Positions 24,740 to 38,319 of a DNA stretch of 64,000 bases are shown here, piece by piece (position 1 is the first letter of the stretch; every line of letters starts with the position of its first letter). The notes below the pieces were generated by a model, which saw only the letters and a list, made by a program, of their open reading frames with translations, did not search any database and was not told where the DNA came from. Origin of the DNA: Acanthochlamys bracteata (Eukaryota > Streptophyta > Magnoliopsida > Pandanales > Velloziaceae); NCBI GenBank assembly GCA_019914995.1, contig CM034133.1:8078495-8142494 (forward strand), read 5' to 3'. Position numbers and translations under genes: made by a program.

Positions 24740-26751
24740 ATGGCTAACCTTGTTCCTATAGCTTTTGAAGGTAGATCCTCCAACAGACCACCACTCTTTG
24801 ATGGAACAATTATGGCTACTGGAAAACCAAAATGACAATCTTCATTCGAGCACAAGACTTCACACTATGGAAGATCATACGGGACGGACCTATCCTTCCA
24901 ACCAAAACTGGTCCAGATAGGATACGTATCCCCAAGGCTGAACGGGAATAGACTAATGAAGATAACAAGCTCATATCAATGAATGACAGAGCTATGAACC
25001 TTTTGTATTGTCTGTTTGGATCCCAATGAGTTCAACCGAATCGGTGCTTGTAACTCTCTGCCAAAAAGAAATATGGGATCAGTTGGAGGTAGCATGAAGG
25101 AACCACTCAAGTCAAGGAAACTAGAGTGAATCTGCTCATGCATGAGTATGAAAACTTCAGGATGAACCGAGGTGAGTCCATTTCTCAGATGTTCACTAGA
25201 TTTACTAACATTACAAATCCTTTGAAGAATCTAGGAAAAGTATTCAAACCTGAAGAACTGAAATGGAAGATATTGAGAGCTGTGCTGCCAACATTTGGAT
25301 CTAAAGTAGATGCCATAGAGGAAAATCCAACTTTTCCTCAAATGTCACTGGATGAACTGATTGGCAAGCTAATGACTAAGGAACTATCTCTGAAGAAAAC
25401 TGATGAACATTATGAAGGTATTGCATTGAAGATCAATGACCAGCAGGTAGGTGATTCTTCCTCTGATGAAGACATTGCACTCTTAACTCGTAAGTTTAAA
25501 AATTTTCTCAGAAGAAACAAGTTTAGAAAAAGAAGGATTCCTGGAAGAACCAATAGAGGAGAGGACAGACAGGACACGAACTGCTTCAACTGCAACAAGC
25601 CAGGACACTTCAAGAACGATTGTTCACTGCTCAAGAGATCTAAATACAAGGAAACAAGAAGAAAACGAGCTATGGCAGTCTGGAGTGATGAAGATGAAAG
25701 CTCATCGTAAGACGGTCGGTGAGAGAGAGAAAAATGAAGAAAGCAACTTATGTGCGATGGCGGATCATGAAGATGACAAAGTGAGGTAAATTCTCACGAC
25801 TATGATGATTCTAATGAACAATTACAAGATGTTTTTGATGAACTGTATGCAAAATACCTACACGCCAAAACCGACTGCAAAACTATGAAGGTATGCATGC
25901 ATAGAATTAAGGATGAAAACGAATGTTTGAAAAAAGAAATACTTGTTTTAAAAAATGCCTTAGAAGACAAAACTGATGCCATGAAAGACACACTCCATGC
26001 AGATTATGATCATATTAACGCTAAACTATGTGCACTGCATATTGAAAATAAACGCTTGACTCAAATAAATGAAAAGCTTCATGTCAAACTAAATAAATGT
26101 AAGACTGAAGAACTGACAAGATGCACAGAAAGCTCAAGCATAGACATGATAAAAAAAATTGCTGAGCTTGAGGAGTTGAATGAGGCACTAAGTAGAGAGG
26201 TGGATAGACTGTCATACTCCACCATTCCAGATCTTAAACCATTGATGACTGATTATACTAATATGCACATAAAAGAAACTAAGCTAATAGAAGAAAATCA
26301 AATACTGCTTCAAGAGAACAAAGCTCTGCAGAGTAAGAACCTCGACCTAGAAGCATCACTAGCAAGATTTGTTAATGGAAAGGATAGACTAGATGTAATA
26401 CTGAGAGCTCAACGCAGTCCATACAGAAAGGAAGGAATAGGATTCATTCCAACATCTATGGCAACTGGTAAATATATCTCAAGGTATGATCAGCCCTCCA
26501 CAAGCCACTCAGGTATGGCAACAATAAGGATGCAAAACAAAAATTTAATATCCAAAGCACATACAGCAAACATGTCTTACTCCACAATACCTTTTGTTAA
26601 ATGTTTTCATTGTGGCAGAAAAGGGCATAATGTTTATTCATGCTGGTATAAAAAGAATACCAATAAAATAAAAATGATATGGGTTCCAAAAGGAACATAT
26701 AACAGCACCAATTCTTTAGGACCCAAAGAAATTTGGGTACCTAAACATTAA
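24740..26751 (+). pseudogene. Sirevirus gag, frameshifted
   Basis: It starts at ATG 24740 (MANLVPIAFEG), breaks within the first 400 bases, and is open again at 25126-25710 and 25885-26751. The first open part has the copia gag domain (MHEYENFRMNRGESIS) and a zinc knuckle CX2CX4HX4C at 25582-25623. The second part is a long Glu/Lys/Leu-rich coiled coil with a second knuckle (CFHCGRKGH..., 26602-26643). The minus-strand copy at 36254-38257 shows that the two parts are one gag protein. It would form the virus-like particle. Confidence 0.85.
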
Positions 26752-26766
26752 TGATTTCTTTTGTAG

Positions 26767-27178
26767 GAAGGAGAGGAGCTAACCCGACTGAAAACTAGCA
26801 AATGGTACTTGGACAGCGGGTGCTCAAGACATATGACAGGAAATGAAAAATGTTTCAGCAGTTTACAAAAACAATTTGGTGGAAATGTAGTCCTTGGAGA
26901 CAACAGTAAGTGCAAAGTAATAGGCATAGAAAAAATAGATAATCCTTCCTCCCTATGCATAGAAAATGTTCTTCATGTTAAAGGATTAAAACATAACCTA
27001 ATAAGCATAAGTCAATTGTGTGATAACGGTTTTAAAGTTAATTTTGATAATCAATGCTGCTCAATTGTTCATCTGTCATCTGGAGAAGAAATACTAAACG
27101 GAAAAAGGGAAGGTAATGTTTATGTACTCTATATTGATGATCTTCCTAACAACAAAATGTGTTTAGTAGCAAGTCAAC
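26767..27178 (+). pseudogene. Retropepsin-like aspartic protease region (Sirevirus C)
   Basis: WYLDSGCSRHMTGN near 26802 is the copia protease active site (DSG). The frame is open to about 27178, where small indels relative to the copy at 35.8 kb throw it out of frame. It would process Gag-Pol. Confidence 0.85.
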
Positions 27179-28100
27179 AGAAAGCGGTGGCTCGCATAGA
27201 CGTTTGGGACTTTGCAACATCAAAATACTATCAAAACTGTCCAAACTAAAACTAGTAAAGGAACTGCCTGAAGCCAACTATAGCTTGGATGAATTATGTG
27301 ACGCATGTGCCAAAGGAAAACAAGTGAAGTCATCATTCAAGCACAAGCAAGTGATCACAACCAAGCAACCATTACAACTGCTACACATGGATTTATTTGG
27401 ACCAAAGAAGAAGCAATGACAAGCTTGGGAGGTAAGTATTCTTGTCTAGTGATAGTAGATGATTATTCTCCTTTTTCATTGGGTTTACTTCTTAGCATAC
27501 AAGAATGATGCATTGAAAACATTCATATACTTTTTCAAAAAGATTCAAAAAGAATTAAACCTAAACATCTGTGCTATCAGAAGTGATCATGGGAAGGAAT
27601 TTCAAAACTTTTACTTTGATGAATTCTGTGACTCGAATGGCTTAACACATAATTTCTCTGCCCCAAGAACTCCCCAACAAAATGGTGTAGTAGAAAGGAA
27701 AAATAGAGTGCTAGTAGAAATGGCACGAACCATGCTCATATAATGTAACCTACCAAAATATTTTTTGGGCGGAAGTCGATTAATCTGCATGTCATATTAT
27801 TAACTGTGTGCATTCATTCCCCATTCTTAAAAAGACTCCATATGAGCTTTTAAAGGGAAGAATCCCAAGTATCGGTTACTTGAGAACCTTTGGATGCAAA
27901 TGTTTTATCCTCAACAACGGGAAAGATAATTTTGAAAAGTTTGATGCAAAAAGTAATGAAGGTATTTTTCTCGGTTACTCTTCTACATCAAAAGCTTATA
28001 CAATTTTTAACAAACGAACCATGATTGTTGAAGAATCTATGCATGTATTATTTAATGAGTCTAATAATGGCACGAGAAGAAATCGAGAACTAGATGCAGG
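27178..28100 (+). pseudogene. Integrase region (Sirevirus C), frameshifted
   Basis: The GAG-pre-integrase segment (zinc-binding CDAC pair near 27300) leads to LLHMDLFGP, then the catalytic core with VDDYS (27450), RSDHGKEF (27580) and VVERKNR (27690) supplying D, D and E. Frames change at about 27230, 27417, 27480 and 27745. The C-terminal part (LRTFGCKCF, GIFLGYSS) reads to about 28060. Confidence 0.85.
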
Positions 28101-28384
28101 ATCAGAAGAAGAAGAAGAGCTGTTCCCATCGACAGAAAAACAACAGATTACAGAGACCCAAACAGCAGAAGAACAACCAGCTGAAATCACAGAGGAAGGA
28201 CAGACTCCTAGAATTTTACCTGATCAGAAAGAAACTCGTGAGCAGATCAGCAGGACCTTCAAATACAGATCCAGTCATCCACAAGAAAACATACTAGGTG
28301 AGGTAAATGAAGGTACAAGAACTAGATCTAATTTTAAAAATAACTTCATTCAGCACTCTGCATTTGTATCAAATCTAGAACCAA

Positions 28385-29843
28385 AATGCATAGAAGATGC
28401 ATTGACAGATAGCTCATGGATCACTGCCATGCAAGAAGAACTAAATCAGTTTGAAAGAAATAATGCATGGCATCTTGTTAGAAAACCTCTAAACAAATCC
28501 ATCATAGAAACAAAATGGGTGTTTAGAAATAAATTGGATGAAAATGGCATCATAATTAGGAACAAAGCTAGACTAGTAGCTAAAGGATATAATCAGGAAG
28601 AAGGAATAGATTTTGATTAAACTTATGCTCCTGTTGCACGTCTTGAAGCCATTAGAATACTACTTGCTTTTGCATGTCATAAAGATTTCAAACTTTTTCA
28701 AATGGATGTTAAAAGTGCATTTCTAAATGGTTTTCTGAAAGAAGAAGTCTATGTTGAACAACCTCCCGGGTTTGAAAATACAAGCTGTCCAAATTATGTT
28801 TACAAATTGAACAAAGCTCTTTATGGCTTAAAACAAGCTCCCAGAGCTTGGTATGAAAGGTTAAGCACATTTCTGATTGAAAAAGGCTTCAGTCGAGGTA
28901 AGATTGACTTAACTTTGTTCACATTGCATGAAGATAATGACATGTTAATTGTACAAGTCTATGTAGATGATATAATATTTGGTGCCACTAATGAAAGTCT
29001 ATGTAGAAAATTTTCTAGCTTGATGAAAGAAGAGTTTAAAATGAGCTTGATGGGTGAACTAAATTATTTCCTTGGTCTGCAAGTTAAACAACTGAAAAAT
29101 GGCATAGTCATAAGTCAAAGCAAATATATTAAAGAGTTGATCAAAAAGTTCAGCATGGAAGGAAGCAAGGAGATAAGCACTCCAATGTCTACTTCTTGCA
29201 AACTGAACCGAGATGAGACAGGTAAAGCAGTTGATCAAAAATTATATAGAGGTATGATTGGATCACTCCTTTATCTTACTGCTAGTAGACCGGACATTCA
29301 ATTCAGTGTATGCCTATGTGCTAGATTTCAAAGTGATCCAAAAGAGTCTCACATGATAGCTGTAAAACGAATTATTAGATACTTGGTAGGAACTATGGAA
29401 TTAGGATTATTCTATCCAAGAGGCTGTGAATTTAACTTATATGCTTATGCTGACGCTGATTTTGGTGGCTGCAAGCTTGATAGAAAGAGCACAAGTGGCT
29501 CTTGTCAGTTTTTAGGAGGTTGTCTGATCTCATGGTGCTCAGAAAATAAGCCGGTGGCGATGTCAAGCGCCAAGCGAGAATACACAGCCGCTGGAAGTTC
29601 TTTGCTCTCGGTACTTTGGATAAAACAACAACTTCTTGATTTTGGCTGCGATTTTAAGAATGTGCCTATATTCTGTGATAATACAAGTGCCATTAAGTTA
29701 ACCAAAAATCCCATTCAACACTCACGCACAAAGCACATAGATTTAAGACATCATTTCATTAGAGAGCATGTTGAATGCAATAATATAGTGTTAAACTTTG
29801 TTAATTACGAGAATCAACTAGTGACATCTTCACTAAACCTTTA
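28385..29843 (+). pseudogene. Reverse transcriptase and RNase H (Sirevirus C), one nonsense codon
   Basis: RT begins around [12 protein letters not shown] (28417). A TAA at 28618-28620 interrupts the motif before [10 protein letters not shown], where the conserved residue is Glu. Downstream the frame is open from there to the TAG ending at 29844, with QMDVKSAFLNG (28701), the YVDD catalytic site (28960-28971), LNYFLGLQV, and RNase H with YADADFGG (29443). This is the best preserved coding part of the element. Confidence 0.9.
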
Positions 29844-30158
29844 GGACTTGACTCCTTCACAAAAAAATCGCCATGAGATAAGTTTATGTGTCATATAACT
29901 ATGCTCATTACGTCTCTCTGTCGTACTTAGATTTCAGCATGGTTACAATCGCACAATAGTGATCTGAATCGATAGAACTATAGTAGCGACTAATCGATCA
30001 CGTCTTTGAGCACATGACCCCGGTGACTCATATTAGGTCAGATGCGGTATAAGCTAACCCAATGGCGACTCCTCACAACTCGTCGTCTTCATTTCAAATT
30101 TCCCTCTCCTCTCGAATCCTAAATCTCAAACCCTAAGCCAAATCTCCTAACCTCTGCA

Positions 30159-31626
30159 ATGGCCAAGAAAAATCAGAAGACTCAGGCAAGAAGCTCCAAA
30201 ACTGTCCACGACCATGACGAGAGATTCATCGGAAGAAGGAAATCGAGAAATACGGTCGGCGACTAGCAATTTCCACACGGCGGCAAGTGTTAATTTCGAC
30301 GACTTCAATTACTACGGCCTTGAAGCGGATGAAATTTTTGAGGCACAAGGCTGGACAACGTTCAATGAGTGGCCGGGAGAATTCTCAGAGGACTGTGTCA
30401 GATTATTCTACGCCAATCTTTATCCGACTGGGAATTCCTCTGTTCAGACCATGGTGAACGGAATCGAGATCATTTTGGAAGCACGATCCATGTCCTTGAT
30501 GCTCGATCTACCCTACAGAGAGGAGATGCGCTTTGCCAAAGAACTCAAAACCGAACTATCTCAGCGGCCTTTGGATACGAGAGGTTGTGACGAAGCTTTG
30601 ATATGAGTCGGCCGCCCATCTACCTTCACGCCAAGAGCTCTCTGTCATATCATCTCCAAAGTCATAGTTCCACGTTCAGGAAGTCGCAACATCATCACCA
30701 ATTATGATGCATTTCTGTTATGGGGATTGATGAAGAAACTGCCTATAAACTTTTGTGAAGTAATGCTGCATCACATGATGAGAGTCTCCAAGTCTGGCAG
30801 TAAGCACTTCCCATACCCTCATGTTATATGTAGGATATGTCAATTCAAGGCTGTGCCTATGGGAACCCTGCAAGTGAAGAAGATGATTAGGATGGATGCT
30901 AAGTTCTTGAGAGGAATCATTGAAGCAGAGGAAAGGATTACGTCCAAGCACCCTCCAGCTGAAAATGAGTCCACAAATACCATATTGCCTCCACTGACTG
31001 CGCACTTGACCAGTATTCTAAATGCCATTACAGAGCAGACCAAAGAGATTCAAAAGTTAAATGCCACCTTTGAAGCAATCAAGGATGCTATCTGCCCACC
31101 AGAGCACACCAAGACCAATACTACCCAAGAAGATTTTGAAACAAAACAGCAAGATGAACTGGGGACCACTCAGGAAAAAGAACAAGGGGATGCTTAGAAA
31201 GATGGCCATGCAGACTACTAAGACAGCAGTATGAACGACCATTTTGCATCTCCAGATAAGGCATGTCCACCTGAAGGAGTTAGTGATGAACCAGAAGGAG
31301 CTGAGCCATTGTCAATCATAATCTATGAAGCTCCTCTGCCGGAAGAATCATTGTCCAAAAATATCTCAGCAGAGCTACAACCTGAACCCCTTACCACTGA
31401 ACCCCCTATCTCTGATCCCCCATCTGTTCACTCAACCGTTCCTAGCCTTCCCCCTAAGCGCAGGAACCAAAAACGCAAAGCTTACAAACCAGTCTCCAGC
31501 TCACAAGCCCTTGTTGATGAGGATGTAGAAATACTTCCTCCATCATCCTGTTTACTAAACCTAAACATCAACGTCCTAGACCTCCTGGCTGTAGAACATC
31601 ATCTAGGCGTAGAAATAACTAGTTGA
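30159..31626 (+). pseudogene. Sirevirus env-like ORF, broken
   Basis: A start at 30159 (MAKKNQKTQAR) shifts frame near 30210; from 30214 one frame is used to the end with stops at 30604-30606, 31195-31197 and near 31220. The middle (RLFYANLY, then an Ile/Leu-rich block with LDLPYREE) resembles the 'putative plant transposon protein' domain often found in this place. The C-terminal part is homologous to the ORF at 1-617, including KRRNQKRK. Region 29845-30158 is the spacer after RNase H. Function unknown. Confidence 0.75.
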
Positions 31627-31789
31627 AAACTTAGCTTAGGCTTAGTTTCATAATCTGCTTAGATGTATGTTTTATATGACTGAATGTTTGCTTGTTTATT
31701 TACTTAAATGAATGGTTGCACTTTTTGTTATATCTTCTGCCTAACCTGTCAAAATCTAGCAATGTTATATAAGCTTTTTGAGATGACAA

Positions 31790-32031
31790 AAGGGGGAGAA
31801 AGAAGAAGAATTATTGTTAGAAGGGGAGAAAGAAGTATTATTAAAGGGAGAGAAAAATTTCTGGCTCAATTTGAGGGGGAGCCATGAGCAATAAACAGAT
31901 AAGTAAAATAGATGCACCAGTTGAGGGGGAGTCATGAAAAGGTATGGTAAATTTTCAATTCAAATCTATAGCTTACAAAAACATAAATCAATAATTCTTA
32001 ATTTGTTTGTCATCATCAAAAAGAGGGAGAT
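31790..32031 (+). repeat. Purine motifs and PPT of Sirevirus C
   Basis: GGGGGAG-type motifs at about 31791, 31824 (AGGGGAG), 31873 and 31924, and a final AAAGAGGGAGATT at the LTR border. Several have lost a G compared with the copy at 801-1022. Confidence 0.75.
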
Positions 32032-33681
32032 TGTTGAAAATACAAGGATAATTTTGATGATAAAAAAGAATTAAGAACTATGATTTATATAAGACTAATA
32101 ATCTGAAAACAAGCCTACAGGATTAGACAAACAAAGATCATTTAATTTTCTGAGACAAAAACAAAGCCATCATAATAAACCAATCGTTATACTACTACAT
32201 CTTGGACCGAGAGGACAAAGACATGGGATGAGAAGGATGCCACAGCCACATCACGGTCATTTGCTCGGCTGCTTGAAGCGGGACAGAAGAAGCGATATAC
32301 GATGTGAGAGGATGCCACGGCTAAATAACGACCAATCTGCTATGCCGCCATCAAGCGGAGACAAAGAACAGCAGATGGGGCGATGAGGATGCAACAATCA
32401 CATTACAGTCAGTTGTTTGGCTACTAAAGCATATGCAGACTTCTCTGTTTTGGGACAAACCCATATGTTCAACGGCAACGAAGTTTCCCTTACCTTCAAA
32501 AATCATCTGCACTCACAACGGACTGAAGGACCTCAAACAGAAGATTTAAAAGAGCTAGAATCATCTTCACTTTCACACAAAAGGGAAGCTCAATAATCAA
32601 GAAAAGAAAGCAGTCAAAGTCCTTGATCAGTCAAGCGGTCAACCTGCACTGCATTTATTATGGACATACCATATCAACTCATCAGCTCACCGAAATTCAA
32701 ACAGAAGCTTAGCTCAATTAAGCACTCAACCGTTGGCAGCAAATTCAAATTTCTTCAACGCATTCAATGCAACAAAGACTTTGCACAAACACAGCTGAAG
32801 AACCACTGGACAACACTATTCCTTCTCTGACGTGAAGAAACGAGCGCCAACAGCAACGTTCCTCAACGGCTCCAGCACAGGAAAGATGCTCTATAAAAAG
32901 GGAGTCGCAGTAACGAGAAAACGGGTGGAGAAATAGAGAAAAACAGGGAGAGAACATAAAGAAAACAGAAGTAGAGAGAATCCAAGCAAAAACAGAGATA
33001 TACAAGAACTCTACCACTCTACACAAAAACTCCCACTGCCGGTCACGAACTTGACTACTCCACACAAACAAATCTTCTTTTGCAAATCATCTTGAAGAAA
33101 TCTCTCGGCAATCTCTACGATCATCTCATCCGAATCACCGATTAAACACTCAACATTCATGAGATAGATCCTGCACTCAATACTTGTTTATTTTCTTGTA
33201 ACTTGTCACTCACGGTGTAAAGGTGGTCTTTGGACCGGTAAAAAGCTTCGGGTTGAGCTTGGTGTAAGCTCTTAGACCTTGTAATAGTGCTAGCAAATCG
33301 CCCGGTGGAGACGGCGTGTCGGGAGGCTAGTAGGGGTTGTCTTGGCGAAGAAACCCGGTAGTAGTATGTGTGCTTGGCGACACGCCGCTCTAGGTGTATT
33401 TGTAGCATATTAAAGGTCTAGTGAAGCTTTGGCTCACGGTGATAGAGCGGCCGTGGATGTAGGCAAAGGGGTTTTGCGAATCACGTTAAATATCTGAGCA
33501 CTACTCTTTGTTACTTCTATCGGTAAACACACTAACTCTTACATGTCTGTTCAGAGTTACAAAGATTGACACGACCGGTGTTAGCTCTCTGCCAGTAGGA
33601 TAACAAATTTGATAAAATTTTTTATAGACTAACTCAATTCACCCCTCCCCTCTTGAGTTAATCTTGCAGGAATATCTAACA
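32032..33681 (+). repeat. 3' LTR of Sirevirus C, 1650 bp
   Basis: TGTTGAAAATAC to ATATCTAACA. It has an intact TATAAAAAGG near 32893. Its first part shares variants with the 5' LTR at 23038, while near its end (GAGTTACAAAGATTGACACG) it lacks the deletion seen in the 5' LTR. Right flank GATGG. Confidence 0.92.
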
Positions 33682-34290
33682 GATGGCATGGCAGAAATTG
33701 TTACTTTGAATGAGATATTTGGCTAGTTTGATAGTTAGTAATATCATGATGGTGGAATGGATCCTACACCTATCTTAACCAAATATATTTGGTTGTTGCC
33801 TATATTTATCCTTCCTAGCCCTATGATAATTTTTGAGGAAATATTGGTTATGCTTACTATCAATTAATGAATTTTGAGATATATTTGTCTATGCTTATCC
33901 TTACTGGCATGTTCATAATTTTTTAAAAATTGTTGGCTATCCTTACTAATTTGGCTTAACTTTTGAAGTGGTGTTGCATATACACACTTGCTGACCCAAT
34001 GATGATTTTAAGGGATTGTTGGCTATCTTTACTAGCAAGTAAATATTTTTTGAAATATATTGCCTATGCTTGTCCTTACTGCCCCTATGATTTTTTGTCT
34101 ATCGTTACTAGTCTGAATTAATTTTTGAGATGTTGTCGCCTATGCTTACCCTTATTGGCCCAATGATAAATTTTGAGTGATTGTTGGCTATCCTTTATGC
34201 CAAGTAATGAATATTGATGTATATTTGCCTATGCTTGTCCTACCTGGCCCTATTTCGATTTTGAGGAATTGTTGGCTATCCTTGCTGCCC
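33682..34290 (+). repeat. Composite tandem repeat, forward arm (X)
   Basis: Several diverged units of about 65 and 130 bp built on CCTATGCTT, CCTTACTGGCC and ATTGTTGGCTATCCTT. The first ~130 bases align as reverse complement to 40170-40312, and other units to 40040-40170. It stops abruptly at the RT of element D (34291). Confidence 0.85.
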
Positions 34291-34780
34291 CTTTTAACAT
34301 CCATTTGAAAAAGTTTGAAATCTTTATGACATGTAAAAGCAAGTAGTATTCTAATGGCTTCAAGACGTGCAACAGGAGCATAAGTTTCATCAAAATCTAT
34401 TCCTTCTTCCTGATTATATCCTTTAGCTACTAGTCTAGCTTTGTTTCTAGTTATGATGCCATTTTCATCCAATTTATTTCTAAACACCCATTTTGTTCCA
34501 ATGATGGATTTGTTTAGAGGTTTTCTAACAAGATGCCATACATTATTTCTTTCAAACTGATTTAGTTCTTCTTGCATGGCAGTGATTCATGAGCTATCTA
34601 TCAATGCATCTTCTATGCATTTTGGTTCTAGATTTGATACAAATGCAGAGTGCTGAATGAAGTTAGTTTTAAAATTGGATCTAGTTCTTGTACCTTCATT
34701 TACCTCACATAGTATGTTTTCTTGTGGATGACTGGATCTGTATTTGAAGGTCCTATTTGATCCGCTCACGAGTTTCAATC
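34291..34780 (-). pseudogene. RT N-terminal part (Sirevirus D), truncated
   Basis: [25 protein letters not shown] and [13 protein letters not shown] are intact here (no stop at the site where C has TAA). The protein leaves the family sequence after QMDVK at 34291. Upstream it reads in broken frames back to 35018. Confidence 0.85.
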
Positions 34781-35199
34781 GATCGGTAAAATTCTAGAGT
34801 CCATCCTTCCTCTGTTATTTCATTTGTTTGTTCTTCTATTTGTTTGGGTCTCTATAATCTGTTGTTTTTCTGTCGATGGGAACAGCTCTTCTTCTTCTTC
34901 TGATCCTACATCTAGTTCTCGATTTCTTCTCGTGCCATTATTAGACTCATTAAATAATACATGCATAGATTCTTCAACAATCATGGTTCGTTTTGTTAAA
35001 AATTGTATAAGCTTTTGATGTAGAAGAGTAAGCGAGAAAAAATACCTTCATCACTTTTTTGCATCAAACATTTCAAGATTATCTTTCCGTTGTTGAGGAT
35101 AAAACATTTGCATCCAAAGGTTCTCAAGTAACCGATATTTGGGATTCTTCCTTTAAAAGCTCATATGGAGTCTTTTTTTTAAGAAATGGGGCGAATGAA

Positions 35200-36244
35200 T
35201 GCACGGTTAATAATATGACATGACATGATTATGGCTTACGCTTCAAAAAAATATTTTGGTAGGTTACATTTCTATGAGCATGGTTCGTGCCATTTCTACT
35301 AGCACTCTATTTTTCCTTTCTACTACACCATTTTGTTGGGGAGTTCTTGGGGCGGAAGAAATTATGTGTTAAGCCATTCGAGTCACAAATTCATCAAAGT
35401 AAAAGTTTTGAAATTCCTTGCCATGATCACTACGATAGCACAGATGTTTAGGTTTAATTCTTTTTGAATCTTTTTGAAAAAGCATATGAATGTTTTCAGT
35501 GCATCATTCTATGCTAAGAAGTAAACCCAACAAAACGAGAATAATCATCTACCATCACTAGACAGTAATACTTACCTCCCAAGCTTGCTGTTCTTGCTGG
35601 TCCAAATAAATCCATGTGTAGCAGTTGTAATGGTTGCTTGGTTGTGATCACTTGCTTATGCTTGAATGATGACTTCACTTGTTTTCCTTTGACACATGCG
35701 TCACATAATTCATCCAAACTATAGTTAGCTTCAGGCAGTTCCTTTACTAGTTTTAGTTTGGACAGTTTTGATAGTATTTTGATGTTGCAGTGTCCCAAAC
35801 GTCTATGCCAGAGCCAGCTGCTTTCCTGTTGACTTGCTACTAAACACATTTTGTTGTTAGGAAGATCATCAATATAGAGTACATAAACATTACCTTCCCT
35901 TTTTCCGTTTAGTATTTCTTCTCCAGATGACAGATGAACAATTGAGCAGCATTGATTATCAAAATTAACTTTAAAACCGTTATCACACAATTGACTTATG
36001 CTTATTAGGTTATGTTTTAATCCTTTAGCATGAAGAACATTTCTATGCATAAGGAGGAAGGATTACCTATTTTTTCTATGCCTATTACTTTGCACTTACT
36101 GTTGTATCTAAGGACTACATTTCCACCTAATTGTTTTTGTAGACTGCTGAAATATTTTTCATTTCCTGTCATATGTCTTGAACACCCGCTGTTCAAGTAC
36201 CATTTGCTATTTTTCAGTCGGGTTAGCTCCTCTCCTTCCTGCAA
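35200..36244 (-). pseudogene. Protease and integrase region (Sirevirus D)
   Basis: The protease site reads LNSGCSRHMTGN, so the catalytic Asp of DSG is Asn (about 36195). The GAG-pre-integrase part is well kept (LWHRRLGHCNIK, CDACVKGKQVKSS), better than in C. The integrase core breaks near 35520; later pieces lie in other frames down to about 35200. Confidence 0.85.
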
Positions 36245-36253
36245 AAGAAATCT

Positions 36254-38257
36254 TTAGTGTTTAGGTACCCAAATTTCTTTGGGTCCTAAAGAGTTAGTGT
36301 TGTTATATGTTCCTTTTGGAACCCATATCATTTTTATTTTATTGGTATTCTTTTTATACCAGTATGAATAAACATTATGCCCTTTTCTGCCACAATGAAA
36401 ATATTTAACAAAAGGTATTGTGGAGTAAGACATGTTTGCTGTATGTGCTTTGGATATTAAATTTTTATTTTGCATCCTTGTTGTTGCCATACCTGAGTGG
36501 CTTGTGGAGGGCTGATCATACCTTGAGATATGTTTACCAGTTGCCATAGATGTTGGAATGAATCCTATTCCTTCCTTTCTGTATGGACTGCGTTGAGCTC
36601 CCAGTATTACGTCTAGTCTATCCTTTCCATTAACAAATCTTACTAGTGATGCTTCTAGGTCGAGGTTCTTACTCTGCAGAGTTTTGTTCTCTTGAAGCAG
36701 TATTTGATTTTCTTCCATTAGCTTAGTTTCTTTTATGTACATATTAGTATAATCAGTCATGAATGGTTTAAGATCTGGAATGGTGGGGTATGACAGTCTA
36801 TCCACCTCTCTACTTAGTGCCTCATTCAACTCCTCAAGCTCAGCAATTTTTTTTATCATGTCTATGCTTGAGCTTTCTGTGCATCTTGTCAGTTCTTCAG
36901 TCTTACATTTATTTAGTTTGACATGAAGCTTTTCATTTATTTGAGTCAAGCGTTTATTTTCAATATGCAGTGCACATAGTTTAGCGTTAATATGATCATA
37001 ATCTGCATGGAGGGTGTCTTTCATGGCATCAGTTTTGTCTTCTAAGGCATTTTTTAAAACAAGTATTTCTTTTTTCAAACATTCGTTTTCATCCTTAATT
37101 CTATGCATGCATACCTTCATAGTTTCTGATCGGTTTTGGCGTGTAGGTATTTTGCATACAGTTCATCAAAAACATCTTGTAATTGTTCATTAGAATCATC
37201 ATAGTCAGTAGAATTTACCTCACTGTCATCTTCATGATCTGCCATCAGACATAAGTTGTTTTCTTCATTTTTCTCTGTCTCAGTCTGACTGTCTTCTGAT
37301 GAGCTTTCATCTTCTTCACCTCTCAGGTCGCCATAGCTCCTTTTCTTCTTGTGTCCTTGTATTTAGATCTCTTGAGCGGTGGACAATCGTTCTTGAAGTG
37401 TCCGGCTTGTTGCGATTAAGCGGTTGGTGTCCGTCATCCTCTCCTCTATTGGTTCTTCCAGAATCCTTCTTTTTCTAAACTTGTTTCTTCCGAAAAAACT
37501 TTTAAACTTACGAGTTAAGAGTGCAATGTCTTCATCAGAGGAAGAATCACTTACCTGCTGGTCGTTGATCTTCAATGAAATACCTTCATGATGTTCATCA
37601 GTTTTCTTCAGAGATAGTTCCTTAGCCATTAGCTTGCCAATCAGTTCATCCGGTGACATTTGAGGAAAAGTTGGATTTTTTCTCTATGGCATCTACTTTA
37701 AATCAAATGTTGGCGACCTGACTCTCAATATCTTCCATTTGATTCTTGAGTTTGAATACTTTTCCTAGATTCTTCAAAGGATTTGTAATGTTAGTAAATC
37801 TAGTGAACATCTGAGAAATGGACTCACCTCGGTTCATCCTGAAGTTTTCATACTCATGCATGAGCCGATTCACTCTAGTTTCCTTGACTTGAGTGGTTCC
37901 TTCATGCGTTACCTCCAACTGATCCCATATTTCTTTGGCAGAGTTACAAGCACTGATTCGGTTGAACTCATTGGGATCCAGCGTACAATACAAAAGGTTC
38001 ATAGCTCTGTCATTCATTAATATGAGCTTGTTATCTTCATCAGTGTATTCCCGTTCAGCCTTGGGGATACGTATCCCATCTGGACCAGTTTTGGTTGGAA
38101 GGATAGGTCCGTCCCGTATGATCTTCCATAGTGTGAAGTCTTATGCTCGAATGAAGATTGTCATTTTGGTTTTCGAGTAGCCATAATTTGTTCCATCAAA
38201 GAGTGGTGGTCTGTTGGAGGATCTATCTTCAAAAGCTATAAGAACAAGGTTAGCCAT
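36254..38257 (-). pseudogene. gag (Sirevirus D), frameshifted
   Basis: It starts at ATG 38257. Copia gag domain (MNDRAMNLLYCTLD, MHEYENFRMNRGE), then a damaged first zinc knuckle (about 37400) and the coiled-coil part 36254-37120 (288 codons). The second knuckle begins YFHCGRKGH: its first Cys is Tyr and its last is also Tyr, so zinc binding is lost. In C both are Cys. Confidence 0.85.
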
Positions 38258-38319
38258 AAGGATCTTTTACCTCAAGGTTGTTAGACCTTTGATTTTTGGA
38301 GGCCTACTCTGATACCAAT

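Larger units (their letters stand above)
23038..33681 (+). mobile_element. Sirevirus (Ty1-copia) retrotransposon C, 10,644 bp, coding-dead
   Basis: Order: 5' LTR, tRNA-Met primer site, gag, protease, integrase, RT, RNase H, env-like region, purine motifs, 3' LTR. This order with an env-like region after pol and GGGGGAG motifs defines a Sirevirus. All ORFs carry stops or frameshifts. The outer flanks differ, TTTAT (23033-23037) on the left and GATGG (33682-33686) on the right, so the ends do not come from one undisturbed insertion. GATGG is also the flank of the minus-strand element D (as CCATC, 39952-39956). Confidence 0.92.

Noticed and set aside
23038..33681. Sirevirus C as an active, autonomous element
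   Set aside because: gag, protease-integrase and env-like frames are shifted, RT has an in-frame TAA, and the flanking duplications do not match.
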